Shown piece after piece: positions 1 to 11,463 of a stretch of 64,000 bases of DNA (the stretch's first letter is position 1; each line of letters begins with the position of its first letter). Origin of the DNA: Nereocystis luetkeana. Its lineage: Eukaryota; Sar; Phaeophyceae; Laminariales; Laminariaceae. Where the stretch lies: positions 2,815,001 through 2,879,000 of the forward strand of contig JARUPZ010000009.1 of NCBI GenBank assembly GCA_031213475.1, written 5' to 3'. Position numbers and translations under genes: made by a program. The notes under the pieces were generated by a model, which searched no databases, was not told the DNA's origin, and worked only from the letters and a program-made list of their open reading frames with translations.

Positions 1-104
1 GTCCTCCCCCTCTCCCCGCTCCTCCCTCCCTCTATCTCCCTCCTCCCCTTCCCATAATCACGGCCTTTTTTTGACACAATGATTTCGTACGGCCCGACTC
101 CGTG

Positions 105-130
105 ACGGGTAGCTATTAATAGCTACCCGT
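105..130. repeat. Perfect 26-bp palindrome
   Basis: Uninterrupted palindrome with half-site ACGGGTAGCTATT, centred between 117 and 118. Its core is CTATTAATAG, which recurs five more times in the window. No gene is recognised between 1 and 1445. The first 60 bases are a pure-pyrimidine-like tract rich in CCCTCC. Confidence 0.9.
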
Positions 131-725
131 ACCAACGTGTTGTAGGTAGTATTGGGACATCCTGTCGTTTTTTTCGTTGCATCGAAATCTCGAGCTTTCG
201 ATGTTGTCATAATCAAACGTGGTTTTAGCCCTACGTCCCCTCTCTCAATCCCCGTGTCTTTTTTCATGCTGACGCTGAACGAAAGCTTCGATGCATCAAA
301 TATTTGAAACGGTATCGGAAATGATTTTTGTTTCTTTTGTCGGTTCAGCATCGAACTCGATTCGAATCGAGTTCGATATCCGATATCTGTTCGATATCCG
401 ATGTCCCAACACTGATAAAGGTATGTCACATCACTGTTTTTTTGTTGTGCCCCCGAGATTGCACGATCAACCACCTTAGTAAAGGTCGAAAAAAGGGTAA
501 CGTTGGTGGTACAAAACCGTCTACGAGCACCTTGAGCGCCCAGGGGGGCGGGTAGAGAGAGGATCATGTTGCGCCCCGGTGCCTGTGCCGTACGACGCCT
601 GGCATCAACCATTGCAACTCGGACACCAACGATTGTACCATCCCCCAACGACGCAGTTAGCGTTGCTGAAATCGCATATTTTTATCACAATTCAGTACCC
701 CTCTGATTTCCCAAGAGGGTTATTA

Positions 726-813
726 CGCTTTTAGTACTGCAGTCCCGTTTTGGGGACACACCGCTTATCATTGAAGCGGCTTTGTCCCCAAAACGGGTCC
801 GCGGTTCTAAGGG
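726..813. mobile_element. TTAA-type MITE, copy 1
   Basis: An 88-bp inverted-repeat unit. The left arm runs CGCTTTTAG-TACTGCAGTCCCG and the right arm is its near complement ending CGGTTCTAAGGG, followed directly by TTAA (814-817). The left flank is TTATTA. It has the same arms as 9985-10073 and 43340-43427. TTAA-like targets with CCC-starting termini are typical of piggyBac-derived MITEs; that superfamily assignment is inference. Confidence 0.7.
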
Positions 814-1039
814 TTAAGGAGTGATGTGCTTAGGGTGCTGCATAAGTGCGAGAATGTCGGTGTTGCTTCTTCCGGCTCATTTTTTTTCACATCTCTCTTT
901 CTCCTTTTTATCTCTCTTCCCCTGGTATGGTGTCGTTATTATTTGGTTTGATGTGGGTCGGGTGGTCTGTTTGTTTTTGTGTTCAATTTGGTTGGGATCT
1001 GTTACAGTTTAGTTTGTTGGGTCTTTGTTTTCATCTGTT

Positions 1040-1385
1040 TTATTTCGTAATGTTTTTTGTTGTTGTTTTGTGCTTCTATGTGGTTTCCCTTAGTTTCTGT
1101 TTTTTCTTCATTTTACCTCATTCGGTTTGTTCCGTTTTGCTTCGTTTCATTCCGCTTCGCTTGGTTCGGTTTGTTCCGGTTTGCTTCGTTTCATTTCGTT
1201 TCGCTTGGTTCGGTTTGGTTTGGTGTGGTTCGGTTTCGTTGGGTGTGGTTCGGTTTGATTTCGTTGCACCTTTGGTTTGGTTTTGTTCGGTTCCTGTCTT
1301 TGTTCGGTTCGGTTTCGTTCCGTTCCAGTTTGCCTTTCTGTTCATTTCATGTCGTTCCGTTCCGTTTGCTTTGTTTTCATATGCG
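1040..1385. repeat. Degenerate TTCGG/GTTTC pentanucleotide tract
   Basis: The + strand is a long run of TTCGTTT, TTCGGTT and TTTGGT variants with almost no adenine. It is an expanded and decayed pentanucleotide microsatellite lying just upstream of the first fucosyltransferase exon. It could act as an extended pyrimidine-rich intron tail (inference). Confidence 0.6.
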
Positions 1386-1445
1386 TTTTGCGTCGTTATT
1401 GTTTTCGAAAGGGAAAAGACGGGTTCGGGTCTCCAGACGCCACAG

Positions 1446-1557
1446 CGGCGTTCTTGTCCAACTGCAACTCGGCGGGCGACTTGAAGCGGCTTGAGTACAT
1501 GGAGCAGCTCATGAAGCACGCCACGGTGCATTCCTTCGGCAGCTGCCTCCACAACAT
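1446..1557 (+). CDS. GT10 gene exon (SNC...SFGSC segment)
   Basis: Encodes AAFLSNC, a helix containing RLEYMEQL, then VHSFGSCLHN. This is the family pattern of an SNC motif followed about 25 residues later by DSxGxC. The acceptor could be CAG at 1443-1445 or at 1434-1436. The donor is taken as GT at 1558 because it leaves two bases that complete a codon with the next exon. Confidence 0.75.
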
Positions 1558-4234
1558 GTTCGTGCTAGCTATTGATACCCTTGTATTTGTTATGCCTAGC
1601 CGGGCTTCACCTGTGTAAACATGCCAGGACACGGTAGTTCAGACGGGCGGCCGATTGCGGTGTAGGATTTGTGTCTTTTTTTGTGTGGGAGCTCCTGAAG
1701 TTTTGAGGTGTTAACTGGATTCAATGTACTGCAGTAGTTCTAGCTTGGGAGTTCTTAAATATATGAGGCGGTCTACTGCGGCGGTCTACCCATAGGCTCA
1801 ATACTAGTTTTAGTGTGGGAGCTCCTAAAGTTATGAGGCAGTCTACTGGCGAAGCGTACAACTGTAGTTCTAGTGTGGGAGTTAAAAATATTATGAGGCG
1901 TTCTATAGGCTTCATGTATTAGTTCTCGCGTGGGAGTTCTTAAAAGTTATGAGGCGGACTTCTTAATGTACTAGTTGTAGGGTGGGAGTTCATAAAGGCG
2001 CGGAGGACGACGCCCGAAACTGCCATCTCCTTGATGTTCGTGATTTAGCGGTCTCTTGTAGCGCAGCGCCATGTTCTTCTTCCGGCTATATGAAGAATAC
2101 ACTACGCGTTAGCTCTCCCGTCCCAGCATTGATGCACTCACTACAACCCGGGTTCTTTCCGCGCGTTTTTTTGTTCATCGCGTGTGGGGTCTATGTGTTT
2201 TTATGTACTTACTGTACGTATTGTATGTTGCTGTATGCATTGCGTGTGCTGTATGTGCTGCATGTGCTGTATGCACTGTATGTGCTTCATATGTTGTCTC
2301 ACTGTTCGCCCTTTTATGTGTTTGATGTACTGTAGTTCGGTGTGATTTGCCGCAATAGCTGGATGTATTGTAATAACCGTATGTATTGTATGTGCTGTAT
2401 GTGCTGCTTGTACTTTACTACAGTTGTACATCTGGGTGTGCTGTATCAGCCTTACGTGTGGTGTGTTCTGTATGCGCTGTACCGTACGCACTGTATGTGA
2501 TACATGCCGCATGTGCTGTACATACTGCATGTGCTGCACATGTTGTATGTACTACTGTGCCTGGTATATGCTGTCTTGTACTTCGTGCTCCGTGCGTACT
2601 GTATGCGCTTTGTGTGCTCTATGTGCCGCATGAACTCTTGTCACCACGGTATGTACTGGATGTGTCGTGTTTGCTACACGTACTGTATTGCACTATCAGT
2701 ACGTGCATTTGCTGAATGAATTGTATGCGCTGTATGTGCTTCATGCGCTGAATGCACTGCTTTTATTGTGTTGGTATATGTTTTCTATACAACGCTGCAT
2801 GCACTGATTGCGCTATAGGGACTGTGCAAGGAATGCGTGTACGCCCAGGATATATTGTACGTGTCGACGTTTTGGAACATTTCCCGACCGTTGTTTACGT
2901 TGTCGTCATATTGTTGGCCGACAGGGAAGAACCGAGAGTGCTGCCGGGCACCAAAGGGACGGGACAGCAGGGGAACAAGGTCGAAGTTCTCCGGCGTTAC
3001 AAGTTCCTCTTGGTATTCGAGAACAACGACCAGTGAGTCGAGAAAAAAAATAATTTCGGAAAAATCATGGGTCTTCACGTCATGCTCTAATTTGTTTAGC
3101 GCAGGGGGTGTGCCCGCTCTGTATGGCCGGCCTCCTTTTGTGAAGCTCATGTTGCCGGACGGGAGTGAGCCCTAACATGCTGACATTTTCTTTAAAAATC
3201 TATTACAAGCACAGGCTTGCTGGGTTGGAACCTGCATGCACTCTACAGATCCTGCACCGCCCATCTAAACGGCGGTGTATCGCTCTAGAGAGGTCAGAGA
3301 GGAAAACACGGACGACACTCGCAACGCCCACTACGTGGTTTGAGGGAGGATACAGTAGTTGGTGCCCTAGTTATGATGGTTCATGCAAGAGGTCGTACGG
3401 TACGGGCGCAACATGACCCCACGCGTACTGCGGGGCGCTCAATCTGCTCGTACACGGTTAAGGACTCCAAACAAATTATTTTGTTGCTCGTTGTCTTGGG
3501 GTCCCAGAGAGGTTGAAGTTTCCGATGGTATAGATCGATAATGCTCTTCCCGATGTGTGCTGTTTTTGATGGTGACATTCATATGCGTATTATATATACC
3601 AGTCTGGTCGTGCGTCTGCAAGCAAAAGGTATGCAGTCGGACGTGAAGATTCAATTTGATATCCCCGTTTTTAGCTATACCAGGGTATACTTGAAGCTTG
3701 ATACTTGAGTCAAAGTACTTAAAAATTTGACTGGTTTGTACCCACCACGGGACTGCAGTCCTAAAAGGGTTGAAGGTCATTCTTATCGGAGAGCTTTTTC
3801 CCCCAAATGTTCGACATTTTTTTCGCGCAATTTTTCAATCTTCCATACTTTCCTGTTTTTTTTCTTCCAAGTATTGTAATGTTAACGAACTTGATATTTT
3901 TGGTTCTGGAGAATTTCACGAAAAGTGACAGAACGCATATCTCCAATTATTTCCAAACTTTGGAAATTATGGAAAAAAACGCGTGCCGATAAGAATGAAC
4001 CTAAGGACCAGTTGTGTACATCCCTTTTTTAGCCTGTTTTTCAGGGTCAAGGCAATTTTTTTTTTTTTCATTTTCATTTTCATCAACAGCAACGACAACA
4101 ACACCACGGCCGCCAACATAATCAGCAACACACCACCCCCACGAAATAACCACCACCAGCAAATAACAGCAACAGCACCGCCACCAACATCAACAACAAC
4201 AGTAACACCACCACCACTAATACCACCAACAACA

Positions 4235-4302
<68 letters not shown>

Positions 4303-4315
4303 TGCAGCAGCAACA

Positions 4316-4352
<37 letters not shown>

Positions 4353-7300
4353 CAACAGCAGCAGCAGCAGCAGCAGCAGCACCAACAGCAACAACAGTGA
4401 CAGCAGGACCATCACCACCGCGACCAACACCACCACTAGCAGCAGTAACAGCAGTACCACCACCACCACCACCACCACCACCACCACCACCACCACCGGC
4501 AGCAGCAGCAGCAGCAACAGCAATAGCAACAACAGCAACAGCAACAACACCAACCACCACCGCCACCGCAACCTACACCATCACCAGCAGAAACTACAGC
4601 AACAACAGCAGTACCACTACTACCACCAACGCTACCATGGCCCGTACCATGGCCCCTACCACGAAACTTACCGCCGCTTCCTTCCGATGTTTGTGATGCA
4701 GGGTGGACGACTACGTGACGGAGAAGGTGTACAACGGCCTCCAGTCGGGAACCCTCCCTGTGTACTGGGGGACCAAAAGCGTCGACCAATTTGTGCCAAA
4801 ACACTCCATTGTAAAGGCAAGAAACAACACGCTTGACAAATGGCGATCTCGACAACTACATGTAGTCGTATTTACTGGTTTATTCGTATTTACTGGCTTT
4901 ATACCATGCCAATCTGCTCATGTCTAGGATGTCGACCGTTTGTTCAAAGGTTTTGTGTAGGTTTTGAGGGTGGTGCGAGGGCGATGCTGAGCACGGCAAT
5001 CGCCAGGGTCTACGGCATAGGCTTGACCGCTGTGTCGCCGTCGACTACCGGTGCATTTGTTTGGACGACCGAAAGTCCGTGACGACGATGGTCGCGGACG
5101 TCTTTCTGTGCCCTCGGGGCCTGTCCGTTGCGTGCAGGTGTGGAAATGTGTCTCGTTTTGAAATATTCCATCCATCTGTCATGCGTCAGAAATCATTTGC
5201 GGTCGAACATGATCATATCCTACCTGAATTGCGATCAACCCAGACCGTAATCTTTAGTCAGAATAATCAGTAACATAAATCTAGTCAGTAGCACAACAGG
5301 ATGGCAGCAACATACCATATATATATATATATATATATATATTATACAAGGCGCTTCGCTCCGCGGGCGGCCTACGCCGCCCGCTACGCTCGCTCTGGAA
5401 GAAAAAAAGTACATCGAATTACGCGAAGCGGACAGAAGGTCGATAATTGAACATATATATTGTTATGATTGTTCTAGTTGCAAATTGGCGACTTGATAAT
5501 GCCAAGAGTCACATGCCGTACGTACGTACGTACATTCCCCAGGTAGGGTACTGATGTTCTTCTTTCGATATGTTGTACCTGGTATGATATGTACCTGGTA
5601 TGTACGCACGTGCGAGAAAGGAAAGCATGGCACAGCAGCAGCACCGCAAAAACAACGAAAACGAAACCGAAAAATTCGGAAAGAGCAAAAAAAAACCCCC
5701 GTCCCCTCTCATGTAGTAGTTGTCTGCCCCTGGACCACCTTGCACCAGTCGAAGAAGAAAACAAAAAAATGAACAGCAGAGCTTCTCTCTCAGCCTCGTA
5801 CGCCGCCCGACCCTTTCTCGACCAGCTCGCCACCGATTCGGTCCGGGTAAAGCTTTCCTCCCTCTCTGTCACAGTGATCCCCGTTGCCCGCCCCGCGTGA
5901 AGCCCGGTGCTTACGGTGACCCTCGTTCGCCAGCTCGACGATAGCAATGGTCAGACGGGCGTACGTCTCTGTCTGTAGTTCAGCATGGTCGCAAAAAATA
6001 AGCACCGCTTGAATGTTAGCTTGCGATCCCGAACGACCCTTATGGGCTCGTACATACTCAGTCTAATTTTTCAGATGGAGGCAAAAGAGAGCCCATTCAT
6101 GCTCCCCTTGTGTCTAGAGGCACACACGACGCTTAGCCACGAAAACCGCGACCGCAACCCTTGCAACCCCCCCTCTACCCGCCAGCATCTGCCGACACCC
6201 GCGACGGCGCCGGGCTCGCCCGCGTCGCAGTGCTCCGACTTCACACGCGCGCACGAAACGGAAGAAGAAATAAGGAAAAAATAACTGAAAGTGCAAAAGA
6301 AATTTCAACCAGCCGGTGAAAAAAAGCGAAAGAGAGCCTCCCAAACCGCTGAAAAAACAAAATCGACTTTTTCTTTTTCCGAGATTTCTTTTCTACGTAT
6401 TGTTCCGGGGAAAAAAGTGTGGCACGAGAAGCAAGCACGCAAAGAAGGCAAAGAACGCGAAGAAAGCAAGGATCGTAGGAGCGACCAAAAACCGTGGGAG
6501 ACTCGCTGAGCGTGAGGCAGGTTCTTATGATCAAGTGGTTTTAGGAAAAGGGTAACTATAAGTATGTGTATATGTAGCTGAATCACAACCTTACGACAAC
6601 AGCTATGCATGAACAGAATACCGGTGCGTGTTGCACACGGCAGATACTACTGTAGGTCGCGGCGCGCCGACGATAGACTTGCGTTGGAAACGTGAATTAA
6701 AGCTGGTGGCTGTCGTTGTGGTTGTTTCATTAAAAAAACCCGCTGCGATTCCAACAGACAGGTCTCAAAAAGTCCAACAGCGGAAGCATTTACAAGTACT
6801 GGTCGTTGTAGGTACTTACGCAAACCACCACATGACGTACAACGAACAGTACCGGTGGGTGTGTCACACGAGTACTCGTTGTGCGTTTAACCCTCTTGGT
6901 GACGTCGGAAGAGAAACAATTAACAGCCAACAATGACGATTACAACAACGGTCACTGCGTGATTGGGGGGGAGGGTTACAACAACGGTCACTGCGTGAGT
7001 GGGGGGGGGGGGGGGGGGGGGTGTACTCGATAGGAGACAGGCACTTGATCTCATGCATGGCCGTAGTTGTATGACCATAGACCCTCGCATCCCTACAATG
7101 CCGGGACGGAGCATGTCGGGTTTTAACGAACTAGGCAGGCATTGCGTGCACCAAGCGCGAAACGCCGTGAGGTGGAGGGCGAGTCGCATGAAGGGTGAGC
7201 TGCATCCTACGATGAACCGCTTGTGAGGTGGACTTGCACATGGATGACAGCTTCAATGAGTTCATTTATTTTCCGGTACAGTCATTTCCCAGACAGCAAT

Positions 7301-10300
7301 AGGGGTACTATGTAACTGCCTCTTGGGTGCCTTACCACAAACACGAAGTGATACGATCTACCAGGTACTCCGTTGTGCGGAGTAAAGGTTCTTTACCTCG
7401 CACAAATGATATCCAACTCGACGACCAGCTGTGGGCGACCGCCAAAAAAAAAAAATACGGTACCCTGGTTGTCTAGCTCTCACGTGGTGCGGTGTCAGAA
7501 AAGGGTGATTATTTAATAGTAACGTATTATACGACCCCCCTGTCTGACGAGCGCCACCGAGTTAAGCGTGAAGAACATCACCTATTACGTACCAGTACTG
7601 CATATGATACGAGGAAGGACCCTCTGTGCGTACTACCGTACCCTCAACGCCCAAACACGTGGGAAACACTATTTCTCAAGTATATATGACGACGTTGTCC
7701 TATAGACTGCGGTATGGCAACAAAATATCACTCCAAAAGCTTTTCCTGCTCTTTTGCAAGAGTCCGTAGTCGTCTACTCTAAATATGTGTTGGATTTGTG
7801 TTGATGTACCCGGTACAGCACAGGAGGCAGCAGTCACAACCAAGAAGTACGTCGCCCATAAAATAGACGTCAAAACACATCCCTTTTTTCCGCCGAGACT
7901 CTCGATGTCTCGCCACAACAAACCTTAACTATATCAACTCCCAGATATCCCCAACCGCCGTCACACCTGCATCATATTACGAGCACAATCAATATCCTCC
8001 CTGCTCTGTGTTCGATACTCCGCGGTATCATATACGTCTGGTATTGTTAAATCAGATACACCGAGCTAGCTGAAAATCCAATCGACCAATATCCCCCCTG
8101 CACAACGAACGCTGTGGTAATACAACATCGCAATATACAGGCATCATCGCTTCAAAACCATTTCTAGCACCAAGCCCCATGATCGATAGCACGAACATCA
8201 AATTCACAATCAAATACCAAAATCCAGAATCTCGAGTTTCAAGATTCAAAACATCCAAATCACTATGCCGACATAAAGGACCCTAAACCAACAGCAAGGT
8301 TCTGCTGGAAAGTTTATAAATTATCTCGGAATTCCATTATACTGCATTGCCAGGTGAAGAGAGCATCATCACTCAAGTGTGCTCAACTTTTTTCCCCACT
8401 GGATGTCTCCAAGATATAAATCCTCCCAATTCGAAAGTCAATCACATTTTCATCACAAATTCCGGTGAAGGCCTAAAGCCTCGCTGCTGAGTGGCCTTGC
8501 CAGGGAGCCCGTACAGATCAGACATATCATGATCTATTCGATCTGTCTACAGATAGATGATCTATTCACCACCTGCCGTTGTGAAAGGTTGCGCATGATC
8601 TGCATCGTGCAGATCCAATCCAGATATATTTGCTGTTGATAGAGCATGCAGACTCTGAGGGTCCCACCGGCGATACATGAGCTAGGTCATACATAATATA
8701 TTGGAAATAGATCTGCCTTGTGTGACAGATCTAGATCATCACTTGTGGCAATCAATGACCTGTGCACGATCTGTTGGCGGTGTGAAAGTCTGCATGTTGC
8801 TCCTCGGTCGGTACACGGACAATGACAAAGCCTCCGCGGAAAAAACACGCCCCCCAAAACGTGGTGTCACGCGTCGATTTGCTTCGAGTTCGGAGCACAA
8901 GCTGATGTCTCACACCCCTCGTTATTCTCGCAAACTATGATGCACCTCATACCGAAACCCAGACAGGTAATCCCCCCCTCCAAGCCTATCGCGAAAGCAT
9001 GGGCTTTGATGTTGTCCGCCAGTGCTCTGTAGGTACCCCCTTCGCTCCAGTGGTGGTATAACAAGTAAAACATGTCTTGTGTCTTCGAAAAACCAGCATA
9101 CGCGCCGCACACATCACAGAGGCACCATAAAGCGCACCTCCTATCGGTGGCCCTGCTACTACCAGCGGAGCTTACGTGTGCACACTGTACCAGCTCGAGT
9201 CCACCGCCCCCGCGTAGACGTTATCGTGCGTAGAAATCACAGGCAGTGCGTGCAGACAGCTGTGCTCCTACGTACACTGCTGTCGTGTTTGTGTTCACCA
9301 GCTGGTACGTATGCATCTCTTTTTACTCTACATCCGATTTTGATGTAAAGAGTACCACTGCTGTAGCTATACGCTAAGCCCCGTACACCCGTACACAGCC
9401 GCATGGCTTACATATATATCTATGTAGCAGTGTTGTGGACCACAACCTCAAGGGTTGGGGGTCTGACGAATGCTGTAAAAATTATGGAACAATTTAGTTC
9501 GAACCACGATCTCATGGGTTGGGCATCCCGCGAAAACTGTTAACACTGTCGAACAATGTAGTTACCACACAATCTGACGAATGCTATGAAAAAAACAACG
9601 TTGGATACGGCTGTATTCGGGTAGGTTCTCTGTTGACGAGCCCCATCAGTGACCCCCAAGATGCAACTCGTACCGTAGCGTGGTTCTTACTTTTAAGTCT
9701 GTTTTTTGTTGTTGCAGTACGGTGTAGGCCCACAAACTGAGAAACAACCTACCTGAAAAGAAGGTAAGGCTCGCTTTTTGTTGGACCCTCAAAGAAAATC
9801 GGGTTGAGCAATCGTCCGCATTAAGTAGCGAGTGGTGCACTAAATAAAACCTTAATATTGGCCTATGCTCAAGGTCAAACCAGGATGGTGTCACATGAAG
9901 GCTCTTAAGGTTTTTTCCTCGGATTACGATCGTTTGTTGTTGGCGGGCCTATACTGCAATCGAGTAGTATTGTAAACGAGTTATCCTTTCATGACCGCAG
10001 TCCCATTTTAGGGAGAAACCACACAATTTTTAAGTAGTTTGTCCTCGAAACGGGACTGCAGTCCTAAAAAGGGTTATAAGCCGTTTTGGTCCACATGCCC
10101 ATTTCGGCGACATGCTTCGTCGAATTTGACGGAGATGTGTACGTTTCTTCTGTACAATGCAGTAAGGGTTACACGAAAAGAAAGAGAAAACGGAGCCACG
10201 CTGGCCATGTCGGAATTGAAAACAAGCTATTATTGGCACAAATTAAATAAGACGTTTTTTATATCAGTTTTGTTTTACGTTATTTTCGGACCCCCCCCCC

Positions 10301-10589
10301 CCCCCCCCCCCGTCCCCTGTCTGAGACTCAACATTGAAAGTGATAGGTCGTTCTGTTCTTTTTTGTACACCCCTGGGGTCACAGACTGTAAATAACATGT
10401 TCGTGGCTATTGGTCCTTCCCTCCCGCCTCCTCGTATCTTCTCTCTCTCCTCCTCTCGTCTAGGTGGCAGATTTCTCCGGCCCGAAAGCCCTCGGGAATC
10501 ACCTGAAGTTTCTCGCGGAAAATAAGGGCGCGTACGAGTCGTATTTCGCGTGGAGAGACGACCCAGAGGAGGAAGAACGTTTCGATAAG
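1446..10589 (+). CDS. GT10 family fucosyltransferase (alpha-1,3-type), partial, four exons
   Basis: Four exons join in frame into a GT10 catalytic core. In order they give an N-terminal Rossmann-type segment with the FLSNC and SFGSC motifs, a YKF...FEN segment, the family signature DYVTEKVYNGL followed by GTLPVYWG, and FSGPKAL...YFAWR. Exon borders are GT-AG and the phases match: 1557/2925 share a codon, 3032/4702 share a codon, and 4810/10464 is phase 0. Family members transfer fucose from GDP-fucose to glycans in the Golgi. The 5' exons, including the membrane anchor, lie left of the window, and a final exon with the family's terminal cysteines was not found. The introns are 1367, 1669 and 5653 bp and full of repeats. 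Whether it makes N-glycan, cell-wall or other fucosides cannot be told from sequence. Confidence 0.85.
1684..1995 (+). repeat. Minisatellite, about 60-bp unit, six copies
   Basis: Units start at about 1684, 1744, 1813, 1873, 1929 and 1981. The shared core is GTGGGAGTTCTTAAA, then ATGAGGC, then TCTACT...TAGTTCTAG. The copies are diverged. It lies within intron 1 of the GT10 gene. Confidence 0.75.
2195..2790 (+). repeat. Degenerate CTGTATGTG minisatellite
   Basis: About 600 bp of variants of a 9-10 base word (CTGTATGTG, CTGCATGTG, CTGTATGCA). It forms a large part of intron 1 of the GT10 gene and ends about 130 bases before the next exon. Confidence 0.75.
2925..3032 (+). CDS. GT10 gene exon (YKF...FEN segment)
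   Basis: Starts after ACAG at 2921-2924. Encodes EEPRVLPG, a glycine/glutamine-rich spacer, then EVLRRYKFLLVFENND, matching the conserved YKFxLAFEN strand of GT10 enzymes. The donor is GTGAGT at 3033. A shorter exon starting after CAG at 2970 is possible. Confidence 0.8.
3715..3769. mobile_element. TTAA-type MITE, right half
   Basis: Contains TTTGACTGG then GGGACTGCAGTCCTAAAAGGG ending at 3769, the same as the right half of the copy at 43340-43427. The left half is missing or unrecognisable. The following four bases are TTGA rather than TTAA. Confidence 0.55.
4085..4640. repeat. CAG/CAA/CAC triplet-repeat array
   Basis: About 550 bp of (CAN)n. It has uninterrupted CAG runs of roughly 20 units near 4234-4290, a second CAG block near 4320-4380, a CAC block at about 4458-4497 and mixed ACA/ACC between. 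It lies in GT10 intron 2. Long open frames on both strands here are a by-product of the triplet composition. Confidence 0.9.
4702..4810 (+). CDS. GT10 gene exon (donor-binding signature)
   Basis: Starts after GCAG at 4698-4701. Encodes VDDYVTEKVYNGLQSGTLP then VYWGTKSVDQFVPKHSI, the GDP-fucose-binding signature of the family. The donor is GTAAAG at 4811, in phase 0. A CAG/CAC triplet array ends about 60 bases upstream of the acceptor. Confidence 0.9.
5363..5384. other. GC-rich hairpin next to (AT)n
   Basis: Perfect 9-bp stem, GCGGGCGGC / GCCGCCCGC, with a CTAC loop. It sits in a 60-base island with CGCTTCGCTCCGC and CTACGCTCGCTC, immediately after (AT)n. The island's composition differs sharply from both sides. 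Confidence 0.75.
9985..10073. mobile_element. TTAA-type MITE, copy 2, with TTAT target duplication
   Basis: Left arm CCTTTCATGACCGCAGTCCC and right arm GGGACTGCAGTCCTAAAAAGGG, both diverged from the other copies. It is flanked on both sides by TTAT (9981-9984 and 10074-10077), a four-base target duplication. No coding capacity. Confidence 0.75.
10464..10589 (+). CDS. GT10 gene exon (C-terminal FSGPKAL segment)
   Basis: Starts after TAG at 10461-10463. Encodes VADFSGPKALGNHL, then a helix and YESYFAWRDDPEEEERFDK, matching the conserved DF.SPK.La.YL...Y..YF.WR block. A donor GTAGAC at 10590 would end it; read-through gives a further tail to a stop at 10752-10754. No later exon was recognised. 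Confidence 0.85.
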
Positions 10590-10839
10590 GTAGACTATAT
10601 CACGTCATATGACCAGAAGGCATGCTGCATGTTCGTCTTGTTTTTCACTTGTACAGACCTCTGTAATTCTTATGCGAGCGACTACCGTGGTATGCGATAC
10701 GCTAGTTCTTTCCAAGAGCATTTTCGGATGTATCGGCCCCCGGGGTATTGGTAGGGGCTACAACCGGAGTAACCGAGGTGTCGGGTGGTCTGTGACGAGC
10801 TCGTGCCCAACTTACCGGAGTGTCGCGGTAGGGTGTTGA

Positions 10840-11075
10840 TGAAGCCGTGCCGAGCAGCCACTGAAGACTTGGGTAGGGATTGATTCTCGAGGAAATACCT
10901 CCGGTATCCATCGGTACAGGCTGAAGTCTGCTTGCGATAAAAAAAGAAGGCAGCGGATCGTGCTTTTCGAGGGGGCGGGAGAGCCTACTGTGTGAACCCG
11001 GGTCTGAGTTACGACTATTAATAGTGGAGGAGAGAAACGAAGGACAACGGTAGACAAATGTGATGGTAGGAAACC
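10840..11075 (+). mobile_element. SINE-like repeat, copy 1 (body only)
   Basis: Shares with 11690-11905 and 43512-43740 an ordered series of blocks: a GGGTAGG block and a GATTCTCGAGG-type segment, GCGATAAAAAAAGAAGGCA, a GGGCGGGAGAGCCTACT block, CCGGGTCTGAGTTACGACTA and GGAGGAGAGAAACGA. The CTATTAATAG palindrome sits inside it at 11015-11024. No tRNA-like head was identified for this copy. Confidence 0.55.
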
Positions 11076-11463
11076 CCCCCCCCCGGAGTACAAGAAAACC
11101 CTTGCCGAACACTCTTTTGGGAATTATCCTTGTTGTGACCGCAAATTTGATAAGTACAGCCCTGTGTCAATCGTTCATTCATGCCCGGGTAGTCTAGTGG
11201 TACCCTCGAAACTGCTGCTATTACGGGGGGCCATAGTTAGTAGGATCTATGGTATACATAAAAACCTGTATATTTGACCATTTTCGCTATGAATTTTTGG
11301 TCCTATTAACTGTGTTCCCCCGAAATAGCGTTGGTTGTCCGGAGGACTCACTGATATGATAGGCCGAGCCTGAGTCGAACACGGACGGGTAATCATAAAG
11401 TACAGAAGCCCCGCAGGGTGTAAACATGTTATCCACGTAAACACACACACACACACAATAAAG

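Larger units (their letters stand above)
4811..10463. other. 5.65-kb third intron of the GT10 gene: content
   Basis: No second gene is recognised. It holds a GTAC run near 5518-5534, (AT)n at about 5317-5341, a GC-rich hairpin at 5363-5384, a poly-G run of about 20 at 7002-7021, a GATC-rich block at about 8500-8790, a MITE at 9985-10073 and a poly-C run of about 20 at 10290-10310. Short open frames in it show no family motif. Confidence 0.6.

Noticed and set aside
58-648. 196-codon open frame on the - strand
   Set aside because: No recognisable motif or splice context, and it reads through the 26-bp palindrome. Not supported as a gene.
843-1494. Hydrophobic Phe/Val/Cys-rich frames resembling membrane proteins
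   Set aside because: They read the TTCGG/GTTTC low-complexity tract. Two frames look alike because of the repeat.
3205-3300. tRNA-Leu-like sequence on the - strand (TTTAGAT loop, GGTTCCAACCC box)
   Set aside because: D-arm and T-stem pairing is poor and the acceptor stem was not found. It may be a chance or decayed match.
3967-4696. Long Ala, Leu, Thr and Cys homopolymer-like frames
   Set aside because: They are produced by the CAG/CAC triplet array in all frames and on both strands.
11187-11240. tRNA-Gly-like start GCCCGGGTAGTCTAGTGGTA
   Set aside because: Only the first 20 bases resemble a tRNA. No T-arm follows at the right distance.
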